Shown: positions 8,822-17,157 of the stretch, piece after piece | Numbering within the stretch: the first letter of the stretch is position 1 | How the letters are laid out: each line of letters opens with the position of its first letter | Assembly: GCA_020430845.1 (NCBI GenBank) | Contig: JAGQJA010000334.1 | Location: forward strand, 1-43,094 | From: Myxococcales bacterium | GTDB lineage: Bacteria; Myxococcota_A; Polyangia; Polyangiales; Polyangiaceae | Reading direction: 5' to 3' | Length of the DNA stretch: 43,094 nucleotides | Made by a program: the position numbers and the translations under genes | Notes under the pieces: model-generated | Seen by the model: the letters and a program-made list of their open reading frames with translations, nothing else | What the model was told of the DNA's origin: nothing | Database searches by the model: none

Positions 8822-10627
8822 ATGCTCGAGGAATTCAGGGAGCGTAAGCAGGAGGTCACCGACGCGCTGGGCAAGCTCGGCGACGTGGCCACGGCGCTGG
8901 GCGCCAAGAGCCTCAACGAGCGCATCCGCAAGCAGCTCATCAACAAGCTCGACGAAGACCGCTTCCACCTCGTCGTGGTGGGCGAGTTCAACCACGGCAA
9001 GTCCACGTTCGTGAACGCGCTGCTCGGCGTCACCGTGCTCCCCGTCGGGGTCACGCCGACGACCGCCGCCATCCACCACCTCAAGTACGGCGACCCCGCG
9101 AGCGCGTGCGTCGTCTACTCGTCGGGCGAGCGCAAGGACATTCCGTTCGACCAGACGCGCACCTTCGCCGTCGGCGGCGGGCAGACGGCCGACGACGTCG
9201 ACTTCCTCGAGGTCGCCTACCCGGCGCCGCTGCTCAAGGAGCGCATCCTCTTGGTCGACACGCCAGGCGTCAACGACCTGTCGCACCAGCGCGCCGACAT
9301 CACCTACAGCTACATCCCGCGCGCAGACGCGGTGCTCTTCTTGCTCGACGCCGGCCAGATCCTCAAGGAGAGCGAGCGCGTCTTCCTCCAAGAGAAGCTC
9401 CTCAAGGCCTCGCGCGACAAGATCGTCTTCGTCATCACCAAGTGGGACATCTTGAGCGAGGACGAGCAGAAGGAGGCGCTCGCGTACGCGCGCACGCAGC
9501 TCGCCAACCTCGTCAAAGACCCGGTCATCTTCCCGATCAGCGCCGAGAGCGCGCTCGCCGGACGCCGCACCGAGAGCGGCATGGACGAGCTGCTCGCCCA
9601 TCTCACGAGCTTCCTCGCCGAGGAGCGCGGGCGCATCCTGCTCGACAACGCGCTGGGTGAGGGCGTGAACGTGGGCGCGCTGCTCGGCAAGGGCGTCGAC
9701 GCGCGCCGGCGCGCGCTCGACATGAAGTCCGACGAGCTCGACCGTCGCATCAAGTCGCTCGAGGACGATCTCGCGGGCACCGCGGGCACGCTCGAGCAGC
9801 GCCGCACCAAGATCCGCGAAGAGGTGGGCGGCATCAAGGCGCGCGCCCACAAAGACCTCGAGCGCTTCGTCGAGGACACCATCCGTCAGATCCCGTCGGT
9901 CATCGACGACGCCAAACAAGAGGACCTCCGCAAGTTCTTGCCGTCGTTCCTCGAGGACACGTTCCGCCAGTGGGCCGAGGCCGAGGCCAAGGAGATCGCC
10001 GGGCAGCTCGAAGAGCTCGCCGAGAAGACGATCGCCCTCATCAAAGAAGACGCGCACGAGGCGACCAAGCGCGTGGCCTCGGCGCTCGGCGGCGACGTCA
10101 AGCGCCTCGACATCCAGGTCGACACCTTCCGCTACGACGCGGGCATCGCCGCGGTGCTCGTGCTCGGGCTCGGCATGCTCTTCGTCAACGCGATGGTGGG
10201 CGGCCTGCTCACGATCGCCGCGCCGATCATGGCGCTCGTCGTCCGTGATCGCATCGACGCCGAGTACCGCAAGCAAGCCAAAGAGCGCGCGCCCGAGCTG
10301 CTGCGCGCCGCGGCCAAAGAGGTCGGCCCCAAGCTCGACGAGATGATCGAGGCGTTCGCGACCAAGCTCGACGCGTGGGTCGTCACCGCCGGCGAGGAGC
10401 TCTATCGCGAGATCCTCGAGGTGCTCAACGCGGCCCGCGACGCGCGCAAGCAGGGTGAGCAAGACGAGGCCGGCGCGCGCGCCGAGGTCGAGAAGCAGGA
10501 CGGCCTGCTCAAGGACGCGACGTCGTCGGTCGAGGCCCTGCGCGCCGCGCTCTGGGCCCCCAAAGACAAGGTGCGCGTGGTCTCCGAGGGCAAGCCCGAG
10601 GACGCGCCGGCTCCCGCAGCCGGCTGA
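8822..10627 (+). CDS. dynamin-like GTPase
   Basis: A large GTPase of 601 residues in the bacterial dynamin-like family, which remodels membranes. G1 is GEFNHGKST (54-62), the G2 threonines are in GVTPTTAAI (~76-84), G3 is DTPGVND (146-152) and G4 is TKWD (206-209). Long charged helices follow (~280-435), then a hydrophobic stretch at 440-474 (LVLGLGMLFVNAMVGGLL), which could be a paddle or paired membrane helices. More helix and an Ala/Pro-rich end finish the protein. ATG 8822 has GAGAGGA 6-7 bases upstream. Open frame continues upstream through the M48 gene but that is only overlap coding. No second dynamin gene is adjacent, unlike many bacterial dynamin pairs. A role in membrane integrity with the M48 protease is inference. 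Confidence 0.92.
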   Translation: MLEEFRERKQEVTDALGKLGDVATALGAKSLNERIRKQLINKLDEDRFHLVVVGEFNHGKSTFVNALLGVTVLPVGVTPTTAAIHHLKYGDPASACVVYSSGERKDIPFDQTRTFAVGGGQTADDVDFLEVAYPAPLLKERILLVDTPGVNDLSHQRADITYSYIPRADAVLFLLDAGQILKESERVFLQEKLLKASRDKIVFVITKWDILSEDEQKEALAYARTQLANLVKDPVIFPISAESALAGRRTESGMDELLAHLTSFLAEERGRILLDNALGEGVNVGALLGKGVDARRRALDMKSDELDRRIKSLEDDLAGTAGTLEQRRTKIREEVGGIKARAHKDLERFVEDTIRQIPSVIDDAKQEDLRKFLPSFLEDTFRQWAEAEAKEIAGQLEELAEKTIALIKEDAHEATKRVASALGGDVKRLDIQVDTFRYDAGIAAVLVLGLGMLFVNAMVGGLLTIAAPIMALVVRDRIDAEYRKQAKERAPELLRAAAKEVGPKLDEMIEAFATKLDAWVVTAGEELYREILEVLNAARDARKQGEQDEAGARAEVEKQDGLLKDATSSVEALRAALWAPKDKVRVVSEGKPEDAPAPAAG

Positions 10628-10647
10628 CGGACGGGTCCCGCGTAGAC

Positions 10648-10675
10648 GCTCGGCTCGGCGCAGACCGAGCCGGGC
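10648..10675. terminator. hairpin between convergent genes
   Basis: CGGCTCGG (10651-10658) and CCGAGCCG (10665-10672) form a perfect 8-bp stem with a 6-base loop. One G-T wobble and two more pairs extend it to 10648-10675. It lies between the convergent stops at 10627 and 10680. There is no T-run on either side, so it would act as a bidirectional terminator or mRNA-end stabiliser without a U-tract. Confidence 0.5.
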
Positions 10676-10677
10676 CC

Positions 10678-11637
10678 TCAGTCCGACTTGTCCGCTTCGC
10701 GTTTGACGAGCACCCGCTGCTCGCCGATCGCGAGCGGCAAGACGGAGCGCTCGCCCAACTCCCAGCGCTTCTCGGCGGCCGTGAGGCGCGCGCGCGCGTC
10801 GCCGACCTCGTCGACCGAGTTGACGAACGTGTCGTAGTGCACCGGGATCATCCGCTGCGCGCCCAGATCGAGGAACGCGTGCATCGCCTCGTCGGGGTCG
10901 AGGTGGTAGCGGCGCATGAGCGAACGCGGCTCGATGGGGCCGATGGGCAAGAGCGCGAGGTCCATGTCCGGAAAGCGCTCGCGCGTCTGCGCGAACATGG
11001 TGGCGTCGTACGCTGTGTCTCCGCCGAAGTAGACCTTGAGACCGTGGTACTCGAAGACGTACCCGGTGAACGACTCGGTCATCCACGCGGAGTCGACGCC
11101 GTAGCGGAACCCGACGTGCATGACGGGCACGGCGGTGACGCGCAGGCCGTCTTTCTCCCACGACTGCCACCGCGCGAGCTCGTACGCCGGAAAGCCGAAG
11201 TCCGTCAGGTAGTTGAGCCCGCCGCGCGGCAACAGAAGCGCGCGCACCTTCGACTGGATCATGTCGAGCGATCCGAGCGAGAGGTGGTCGAAGTGCATGT
11301 GCGAGATCACGACCGCGTCGACGGGCGGGAGGTTGTCGGGGTCGATGCCAGGCTCGACCAGCCGCTTGCTGATCTGCCCCACGCTCGACGTGAAGACGGG
11401 ATCGGTGAGGACGAGCTTGTCGTCCATCTGCACGAGCACGGTCGCGTGGCCGACCCAGAGCGCCGCGAGTCGCGCGTCGGGGCGCTTGGGCTGCGTCACC
11501 TTGTTCGGTATGGCGCGCGGCGAATCGAGCAGCGACGAGAAGCTCTTGCCGATGGCGCGCCCGATGAAGCACCCCGTGGCCGACGACGCCACGACGAACG
11601 ACAGGGCGAGACCCGCCAGCGCGCGCACGGTGCGCAT
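10678..11637 (-). CDS. metallo-beta-lactamase-fold lipoprotein (NAPE-PLD/UlaG-like hydrolase)
   Basis: The 319-residue protein begins with a type II signal peptide and lipobox SATGC (lipidated Cys23), so it should be membrane-anchored outside the cytoplasm. WVGHATVLVQ (His64) and the metal motif HMHFDH (His113, His115, Asp117, His118) follow, then VPVMHVGFRYG, FGGDTAYD (Asp ligand) and IPVHYDTF (His). This pattern is typical of the MBL superfamily branch that includes NAPE-PLD and UlaG. That branch hydrolyses phosphodiester or lactone bonds; the substrate here is unknown. It is not a beta-lactamase of the antibiotic type. Its ATG overlaps the TGA of the upstream gene by one base (TGATG). It is the third gene in a minus-strand operon after a kinase-like and an outer-membrane-type gene, which hints at lipid or envelope metabolism. 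Confidence 0.88.
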   Translation of the reverse strand: MRTVRALAGLALSFVVASSATGCFIGRAIGKSFSSLLDSPRAIPNKVTQPKRPDARLAALWVGHATVLVQMDDKLVLTDPVFTSSVGQISKRLVEPGIDPDNLPPVDAVVISHMHFDHLSLGSLDMIQSKVRALLLPRGGLNYLTDFGFPAYELARWQSWEKDGLRVTAVPVMHVGFRYGVDSAWMTESFTGYVFEYHGLKVYFGGDTAYDATMFAQTRERFPDMDLALLPIGPIEPRSLMRRYHLDPDEAMHAFLDLGAQRMIPVHYDTFVNSVDEVGDARARLTAAEKRWELGERSVLPLAIGEQRVLVKREADKSD

Positions 11638-12245
11638 CAGAAGTACCGCACCTTGAGCAGCGCGACGCCGGCGAGCGGACCGTACGCGGGCGAGGCCGAC
11701 ACCTCGAGGCCGAGGATGCCGTTGAGCACGTAGACGCCGGCGTCGTACGAGACGTGGCGCCGGTTGCCCATGAAGAACGTCGAGGTGCCGAGCGAGACCG
11801 CGAGGTACTCGCCCCGATGCAGCACGGGGAAGTACGCGCGCACGCCCCAGCGCATCAGGAGCCGATCGACGTTGCCGCCCACGTACTCGGGCGTCGCGTG
11901 CAGCTCCACCGAGCCGCTCACGCGCGCGAGCGGGTCGACGACGAGCACGCGCCAGCGCGACACGCTGCGGTGCAGTCCGAACGAGTAGAGCAGCGGGGTC
12001 ACCTGCCAGCGCGCGCCGGGCGAGATGGCGCGGCCGGTGAGGGCCATCTCGGGGCTCGGGATCAGCTGCGTCCCCAGCCACACCCACGTGGGGCGCGGCG
12101 TCGGCGACGCGGCCTCGTAACGCTGGTCGTCGGGCGCCGGCAGCGCGCGGTGCTCCGCCGGCGGCGTGGGCGCCTCGGCCCGCGCAGGGGACGCGGCGAC
12201 GACGATCGCGACCGCGGCGAGCGCTGAGCAGAGCGATCGGCTCAC
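11637..12245 (-). CDS. predicted exported outer-membrane-type protein
   Basis: The product has 202 residues from a GTG at 12245. The N-terminus is a Sec signal peptide ending in a SPARA-type cleavage site. After a short Pro-rich part, the chain is beta-rich with alternating aromatic and small residues (WQVTPLLYSFGLHRSVSRWRV, AYFPVLHRGEYLAVSLGTS) and ends LLKVRYF, a C-terminal Phe as in many outer-membrane barrels. The length would suit an 8-strand barrel, but no known family is recognised. GTG overlaps the TGA of the upstream kinase-like gene (GTGA), and its stop overlaps the next start by one base, so the three genes are translationally coupled. The operon context suggests a shared envelope function. 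Confidence 0.75.
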   Translation of the reverse strand: MSRSLCSALAAVAIVVAASPARAEAPTPPAEHRALPAPDDQRYEAASPTPRPTWVWLGTQLIPSPEMALTGRAISPGARWQVTPLLYSFGLHRSVSRWRVLVVDPLARVSGSVELHATPEYVGGNVDRLLMRWGVRAYFPVLHRGEYLAVSLGTSTFFMGNRRHVSYDAGVYVLNGILGLEVSASPAYGPLAGVALLKVRYF

Positions 12246-13186
12246 GGCGCCAGCACCTCCCGTACGCCGCGCGGACCGAGCGCCTCGACCTCGGCCAGGC
12301 GCATGGCGAAGCGCTGCCACAGCTTGCCGTTCTTCCATGTCTCGTCGGTGATGCGCGTGATCATGAACCTGACGCACCCGAAGCAGAGCTCCTCGAACAG
12401 CGCGTCTCGCTCCCTCGCCGACAGCTCGCGACGAGACGTGTAGCCGCGCACGAGGGCCGCGCCGAGATCGCGGTCGAGCGACGATCCCCAGCACCAAGCG
12501 AGGAGAGACACCGCCACATCGTAGATGAACGGACCGTCGTGCGCGCTCTCGAAGTCGAGCAGCGCGCGGATCGCGCCGTCGTCGCCGACGAGCACGTTGT
12601 CGCGGAAGAGGTCTCCGTGCACGAGCCCGCGAGGCACGCCGGCGTCACGGCGTACGATCGAGTCGGCGAGCCGCCCGCGCAGCTCTTCTGCCCGGGCCCG
12701 CGCCGCTTCGTCGGGCGACGCCTCGACCCTCGCGCATCGCTCGAGCAGCGAGGCCGCGTCGAAGCGCCCCGCCCCGGGGGCGGGCACGCCCGACAGGTGC
12801 AGCTCGGCGAGGGCCACGCCGACGGCCGACGTGAGCGCGGCGGTCACGCGAGCTTGGCAGGTCGTCTGCCCCTCGACCCACGGGAAGAGCACCGCCGCCT
12901 TGCCGCGCACCGCCTGGACGCGCTGCCCGGCGCGGTCTGCCACGGGGGCCGGCGTGGCCACGCCGCGCGCCGCGAGGGCGTCGAGCATGGCGGCCTCGGC
13001 GCGGGCCCCCTCGACGCCTTGTTCCTCGTAAATCCTCAGGAAATAGCGACCAGCGCCCAGCTCGAGCGCGTAGCTCGTGTTGACCGTCCCCGCTTCCACC
13101 CCCTCGAATCGCGCCAGAGATCCCAGGCCGTAGGCGGCCGCGAGGGCCTCCAGCTCCGCTGGATCGAGTCGGGTGAGGATCGCCAT
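12242..13186 (-). CDS. ThrB/APH-family kinase (homoserine kinase type II-like)
   Basis: The 314-residue protein belongs to the aminoglycoside-phosphotransferase fold and most resembles homoserine kinase type II. It has GTVNTSYALELGAGRYFLRIYE (N-lobe, 33-54), AVLFPWVEGQT (hinge), HGDLFRDN (catalytic loop, 190-197) and DFESAHDGPF with metal-binding Asp211. In threonine synthesis such enzymes phosphorylate L-homoserine in the cytosol. Here the next two genes encode an outer-membrane-type protein and an MBL-fold lipoprotein, and no thrA, thrC or asd is nearby. The substrate could therefore be something else, such as choline, ethanolamine or another alcohol. Start ATG 13186 is the first in frame; TACCCT (13206-13201) lies 14 bases upstream. 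The fold is certain, the substrate is not. Confidence 0.85.
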   Translation of the reverse strand: MAILTRLDPAELEALAAAYGLGSLARFEGVEAGTVNTSYALELGAGRYFLRIYEEQGVEGARAEAAMLDALAARGVATPAPVADRAGQRVQAVRGKAAVLFPWVEGQTTCQARVTAALTSAVGVALAELHLSGVPAPGAGRFDAASLLERCARVEASPDEAARARAEELRGRLADSIVRRDAGVPRGLVHGDLFRDNVLVGDDGAIRALLDFESAHDGPFIYDVAVSLLAWCWGSSLDRDLGAALVRGYTSRRELSARERDALFEELCFGCVRFMITRITDETWKNGKLWQRFAMRLAEVEALGPRGVREVLAP

Positions 13187-13334
13187 GCCGCGAGGCCGGG
13201 AGGGTAGCCCAGGTCGCGTTCTGCCGGGCAGCCTCGAATTGTTGGACGCCTTTGTTGGAACGATGGTATGTGGCGCTAGCTCTTGAATTTATTACCGGTC
13301 TGCGCACTGGCGCACCGGGTTGTCGGCGAGGATC
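13187..13334. promoter_or_regulatory. divergent intergenic region with an A/T-rich core
   Basis: This 148-base space separates the ThrB-like operon from the Lys/Ala-rich gene. Bases ~13235-13300 are clearly more A/T-rich than anything around them, with TTGGAC (13242-13247), GGTATG (13265-13270, 17-base spacing) and a TTGAATTTATTACC stretch (~13283-13296). It is a likely promoter region for the plus-strand gene, but no single -35/-10 pair is convincing. TACCCT on the minus strand (13206-13201) may serve the ThrB-like gene. Confidence 0.35.
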
Positions 13335-14012
13335 ATGGCCAAGACCAAGAAGACCGCGAAGGCGGCGAAGGGCAAGGACGCCAAGGCGGGCAAGGCGCCT
13401 GCCAAGGCCACCGCGAAGGCCAAGGCGGCGGGCGCAAAAGGCGCTCGCGGTGCAGATGCCAAGGGGGCCGACACGCCGAAGCGCAAGCTCGGCCTGCGCG
13501 GCGCAGCGCCCTGGGCAGCGCGACACGCGGCCAAGCACGCCGCCGAGGCACGCGCACGCGCGGCCGAGCCGCCGCTCCCCGGCAGCGCACGGGCGACCAT
13601 CCGGACGCCCACGCACGCCGAGGACATCAAGGCCACGATCGGCGCGCTCCACAACGCGCTCTCGCAGATCAAGGTGCTCCGCAAGAACCTCGCAAAGGGC
13701 TTCTTCGACATCGGCGTGGTGCTGCGTGACATCCACGCCAAGCGCCTCTACGAGGCGAAGGGCTTCGGCAGCTTCGAGGCGTTCCTCGAGCGCGAGACCG
13801 AGTTCCTCGGCAAGACCACGGCGCTGCGCCTCGTGCGCATCGCGGGGCTCTTCCAGAAGGACGCGGCGCTCGAGCTGGGCATGGACCGCATCTTCATGGC
13901 GCTGCTCTCCATCGAGGCCGGCGACGGCGTGCCCGCAGACCGCGCGAGCGGCAAGATCCCGCCGCCTCCCCTCTCCAGCTCCGTCCTCCCGCTCAAGCCG
14001 CCCGGTCGCTGA
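13335..14012 (+). CDS. Lys/Ala-rich protein with a DUF3102-like helical domain
   Basis: The 225-residue protein has two parts. Residues 1-~60 are almost only Lys, Ala, Gly and Thr (KTAKAAKGKDAKAGKAPAK-like), resembling histone H1 and other basic DNA-compacting tails. Residues ~95-185 form helices with the pattern FDIGVVLRDIHAKRLYEAKG, FGSFEAFLERE and TTALRLVRIAGLF. This recalls the DUF3102-type or phage/plasmid helical domain in which a GYSSFEEYCEER-like segment is followed by a helix-turn-helix-like stretch. The C-terminus is Pro-rich. Binding to DNA is inferred from composition. ATG 13335 has GCGAGG only 3 bases upstream; a TTG at 13320 is an alternative start. The gene stands alone between a divergent and a convergent neighbour. 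Confidence 0.75.
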   Translation: MAKTKKTAKAAKGKDAKAGKAPAKATAKAKAAGAKGARGADAKGADTPKRKLGLRGAAPWAARHAAKHAAEARARAAEPPLPGSARATIRTPTHAEDIKATIGALHNALSQIKVLRKNLAKGFFDIGVVLRDIHAKRLYEAKGFGSFEAFLERETEFLGKTTALRLVRIAGLFQKDAALELGMDRIFMALLSIEAGDGVPADRASGKIPPPPLSSSVLPLKPPGR

Positions 14013-14043
14013 GCCACCACCGCCGTCCGGCTCCGCGGCACTT

Positions 14044-14060
14044 CCGCGCGAGCCGCGCGG
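14044..14060. terminator. GC hairpin between convergent genes
   Basis: CCGCGCG (14044-14050) and CGCGCGG (14054-14060) form a perfect 7-bp stem with a 3-base loop between the stops at 14012 and 14075. There is no T-run. It is a candidate bidirectional terminator. Confidence 0.4.
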
Positions 14061-14074
14061 CGTGACGTCGAGGT

Positions 14075-15574
14075 CTACCGCCCCGTCGGGACCTCGACGA
14101 TGACGCGCGTCCCGCGACCGCGCTCCGTCTCGATCTTCACCTCGCCGCCGTGCTGATCGATGATCTTGCGCACGATCGCGAGGCCCAGGCCCGTCCCCGC
14201 CTCTTTGGTGGTGAAGAACGGGTCGAAGACGTTGCGGAGCACCTCGGGCTCGATGCCGGGCCCGGTGTCCTCGACGACGATGCGCACGCGCTCTCCGTGG
14301 GGTGACACCGCCGCGCGCAGCTCGCCGCCCGACTTCATGGCCTCGAGGGCGTTGAGCACCAGGTTGATGGCGACCTGCTTGAGCTTCTCGTGGTCGCCGA
14401 TGGCGATGCAGCCGTCCTCGGGCAGCTGACGCTCGATCTTCACGCCGCGCGCGAGCGCCGCCTGCTCCTCGAGCGCGAGCACCTGATCGACAAGCCGCGG
14501 CACGCTGACCGGCTCTCGCGCGATGCCGCGCGGCCGCGCGAGCTCGAGGAACTCGCCCAGCAGGCGGCTCAGGCGCCCGACCTCGTCGCCGACGATGCGC
14601 ACCCGCTGCTTGAGCGACGCGCGCGTCGCCTCCTCGGCCTCGAGCTTGTCGAGGTGGCGATTGAGCAGGTGCAGCTGCAGCACGGCGGCGTTGAGCGGGT
14701 TGCGGATCTCGTGCGCGAGGTTCATCGCCAGCTCGCCCATCGCCGAGAACGCCTCGGCGTCGGCCGCCCGACGCTCGAGGGCGCGGCGCTCCGTGACGTC
14801 GATGCCGATGCCATACACCAGCGCTCCCGGGTCGGTGCCGCTGCCCAGGTGCCAGCGGATCCTGGCCTTGAGCTCCCCCGCGCGGGTCTCCATCGGGCCC
14901 TCAGCGCGCGGCTCGAAGCCCGTCTCGACCTCGCGGGCCTTGCCCGGCGGCAGAGACCGGCTGTCGGCGAGCGCGGCGCGCATGGCCGCGCGGTCGGCCT
15001 TGGGGATCCACGCCTCCACCAGCTCTTGCCCGCGCGCCTCGTCGGGCGACACCCCCGCGAAGCTCGCCGCCTTGGGGTTCATCAGCGCGACGCGATCGTC
15101 GGAGTCGAGCGCGATGACGAGCACGTCGGTCACCTCGACGAGGTCGCGGTAACGCTGCTCGAGATCCTCGCGCTCCCTCTTGAGCTCCACCTTCGTGAGC
15201 GCCTGCTCGACGATGGCGATGAGCTCTTCGGGCCGGAACGACTTGAGCACGAAGGCGAAGGCCCCCGAGCGCAGCGCCGCGATGGCGGCGTCCACGCTGG
15301 CGAAGCCCGTCACGAGCAGGACCTCGGCGTTCGGCGATCCCTCCCGCAGCCGGGGGATGAGGTCGACGCCGCTCGCGTCGGGCAGCATCACGTCGACGAT
15401 CGCGACGTCGAAGCCAGCCTTGGCGCGCTCGAGGCCCTCGGCCCCGGTCTGAGCGGTCTCGATACGCATGCCGTGGATACCCGACGCGATGACGGCGCGG
15501 AGCGTCTCGGTGAGCTCGGCGTTGTCGTCGACGATGAGGATGCGCCCTCGGGCGCGCACGGACGGCCCGCTCAC
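14075..15574 (-). CDS. hybrid sensor kinase: receiver-PAS-HisKA-HATPase
   Basis: The 499-residue cytosolic protein starts with a receiver domain (residues ~10-130: acidic pair Asp16/17, phospho-acceptor Asp61 in [10 protein letters not shown], Thr89, Lys111 in the LKSF loop). A helical linker and a PAS domain (~142-262, with [18 protein letters not shown]) follow. The kinase core has the H box [16 protein letters not shown] with His288, [19 protein letters not shown] and [12 protein letters not shown], of the NtrB-like type. The order receiver first, kinase last suggests that phosphorylation of Asp61 by another kinase tunes this one. There is no output domain and no response regulator nearby. 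GTG 15574 overlaps the gatB TGA (GTGA), so it is translated from the gatB message. The signal is unknown. Confidence 0.92.
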   Translation of the reverse strand: MSGPSVRARGRILIVDDNAELTETLRAVIASGIHGMRIETAQTGAEGLERAKAGFDVAIVDVMLPDASGVDLIPRLREGSPNAEVLLVTGFASVDAAIAALRSGAFAFVLKSFRPEELIAIVEQALTKVELKREREDLEQRYRDLVEVTDVLVIALDSDDRVALMNPKAASFAGVSPDEARGQELVEAWIPKADRAAMRAALADSRSLPPGKAREVETGFEPRAEGPMETRAGELKARIRWHLGSGTDPGALVYGIGIDVTERRALERRAADAEAFSAMGELAMNLAHEIRNPLNAAVLQLHLLNRHLDKLEAEEATRASLKQRVRIVGDEVGRLSRLLGEFLELARPRGIAREPVSVPRLVDQVLALEEQAALARGVKIERQLPEDGCIAIGDHEKLKQVAINLVLNALEAMKSGGELRAAVSPHGERVRIVVEDTGPGIEPEVLRNVFDPFFTTKEAGTGLGLAIVRKIIDQHGGEVKIETERGRGTRVIVEVPTGR

Positions 15575-17019
15575 CCTTCCTCGAGCAGGCGGCGGAGCAC
15601 GTCGTTGACGATCTTGGGGTTGGCGCTGCCCTGCGTCTCTTTCATCACCTGACCGACGAAGAAGCCGTAGAGCGCCGCCTTTCCGGCCTTCAACTGTTCG
15701 AATTGTTTTGGGTTCTTGTCTATCACGGACCGACAGATCTGCTCGAGCGCCGCCGCGTCGGTGACCTGCGCGAGCCCGAGCTCACGCGCCACCTCTCGCG
15801 GATCGCGGTCTGTCCCGCGGACCGCCGCGTAGAGCTCCTTGGCCTGCTTACCGCTGATGGTGCCATCGTCGACGAGCGACAAGAGGGACACGAGCTGTTT
15901 GGCCGTGACGGGGAGGCTCGCCGTGAGCCCGCGCGTGGTGACGTCGCGCAGCACCTCGGCCTGGACGAAGTTGCCCACGCGCGCCGGATCGCCGTGCAGC
16001 GTGGCGGCCTCCTCGAAGAACGCGGCGACGCGCGGGTGCGACGTGAGCACCTCGGCGGCGTAGGGTGTGAGCGACAGCTCGCTCACGAAGCGGGCGCGCT
16101 TGGCGCGGGGCAGCTCGGGGAGGCGCGCGCGGACCTCGGCGATCAGCGCGGGGCTGAGCGCGAGCGGCGGCAGGTCGGGATCCGGAAAGTAGCGGTAGTC
16201 GTGGGCCGTCTCTTTGCTGCGCTGGGCCACCGTCTCGCCGCGCGCCTCGTCCCAGCCGCGGGTCTCCTGCGTGACGCGCCCGCCGGTCTCGGTGAGATCG
16301 ATCTGCCGGCGGACCTCGACGGCGATGGCCTTCTCGACGAACTTGAAGCTGTTGATGTTCTTGAGCTCGACGCGTGTGCCCAGCGTGGTCGAGCCCCTGG
16401 GCCGGATCGACACGTTCGCGTCGCAGCGAAACGATCCCTCCTCGAGGTTGCCGTCGTTGACGCCCGCGAAGACGAGCACGTCGCGCATCGCCCGCAGGTA
16501 GGCGCCGGCCTCGGCGGCGCTCCGCAGGTCGGGCTCGCCCACGATCTCGATGAGCGGCACGCCCGCCCGGTTGAGATCGACGCGCGAGTCGGAGCCCTCT
16601 CCGTGGACGCTCTTTCCGGCGTCTTCTTCCATGTGCACGCGCTGGATGCGCACGCGCTTGGTGCGCGGGGTCGCCTCGCCCACGTCTTGCACCTCGATTT
16701 CGAGGGCGCCGCCCTCGGCGAGCGGCTCGTCGAACTGGCTGATCTGGTAGCCCTTGGGCAGGTCCGGATAGAAGTAGTTCTTGCGGGCGAAGCGGCTCGT
16801 CTCGCGCAGCTCGCACTCGAGCGCGAGCGCCGCCCGCATCGCGAGGCGCACGGCATCGGCGTTGAGCGCCGGCAGCGCGCCGGGCAGCCCCAGGCAGGTG
16901 GGGCAGACCTGCGTGTTCGGGGCAGCGCCGAAGTGCGTGGCGCACCCGCAGAAGATCTTGGTGCGGGTCAGAAGCTGGGCGTGGACCTCGAGGCCGATGA
17001 CCGACTCCCACTCCGTCAT
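15571..17019 (-). CDS. gatB: aspartyl/glutamyl-tRNA amidotransferase subunit B
   Basis: GatB, with GatA and GatC, converts Glu-tRNA(Gln) or Asp-tRNA(Asn) to the amidated form. GatB binds the tRNA and activates the misacylated residue. The 482 residues match the family. The start is EWESVIGLEVHAQL, the zinc site is Cys24, Cys26, Cys39 and Cys42 (KIFCGCATHF, VCPTCLGLPG), followed by NYFYPDLPKGYQISQ, HMEEDAGKS and DLNRAGVPLIEIV. The C-terminal YqeY-like tail has KNPKQFEQLKAGK, FFVGQVMK and GSANPKIVNDVL. gatA and gatC are not in the window, so gatB is unlinked. The downstream kinase overlaps its stop. TAGCGT ends 8 bases before ATG 17019, with no Shine-Dalgarno. The codons around 15690-15728 are unusually A/T-rich. 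Confidence 0.96.
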   Translation of the reverse strand: MTEWESVIGLEVHAQLLTRTKIFCGCATHFGAAPNTQVCPTCLGLPGALPALNADAVRLAMRAALALECELRETSRFARKNYFYPDLPKGYQISQFDEPLAEGGALEIEVQDVGEATPRTKRVRIQRVHMEEDAGKSVHGEGSDSRVDLNRAGVPLIEIVGEPDLRSAAEAGAYLRAMRDVLVFAGVNDGNLEEGSFRCDANVSIRPRGSTTLGTRVELKNINSFKFVEKAIAVEVRRQIDLTETGGRVTQETRGWDEARGETVAQRSKETAHDYRYFPDPDLPPLALSPALIAEVRARLPELPRAKRARFVSELSLTPYAAEVLTSHPRVAAFFEEAATLHGDPARVGNFVQAEVLRDVTTRGLTASLPVTAKQLVSLLSLVDDGTISGKQAKELYAAVRGTDRDPREVARELGLAQVTDAAALEQICRSVIDKNPKQFEQLKAGKAALYGFFVGQVMKETQGSANPKIVNDVLRRLLEEG

Positions 17020-17027
17020 GACCCGAC

Positions 17028-17033
17028 ACGCTA
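17028..17033 (-). promoter_or_regulatory. TAGCGT -10-like box, 8 nt before gatB
   Basis: This TANNNT box on the minus strand ends 8 bases before ATG 17019. With the usual 6-7 base distance to the start site, the mRNA would begin 1-2 bases before the start codon. Confidence 0.5.
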
Positions 17034-17061
17034 CCACCGAGACCGGTTGAATCGAGCCTCC

Positions 17062-17096
17062 GATTCGCCCCGCCTTTCGGGCGACCGGGGCGAATC
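17062..17096. repeat. perfect 11-bp inverted repeat between gatB and ftsB
   Basis: GATTCGCCCCG (17062-17072) and CGGGGCGAATC (17086-17096) are exact reverse complements, separated by 13 bases. A competing inner stem CGCC/GGCG is possible. The element is upstream of both divergent genes and beyond both predicted start sites, so it could be a protein-binding site or a dispersed palindromic repeat rather than a leader structure. Confidence 0.6.
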
Positions 17097-17157
17097 CCCG
17101 GTGTCTCGGGCCCGGCCGGGCGCGGCCAGGAATTGGCCCTCGTCGGAGGGCCCGGGT

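Noticed and set aside
8657-11572. Long minus-strand open frame over the dynamin gene
   Set aside because: Shadow of the dynamin-like gene and of the MBL gene in another frame; no motifs.
10678-11637. Beta-lactamase resistance gene
   Set aside because: The MBL fold is present but the motif set and lipoprotein signal fit the NAPE-PLD/UlaG branch, not class B beta-lactamases.
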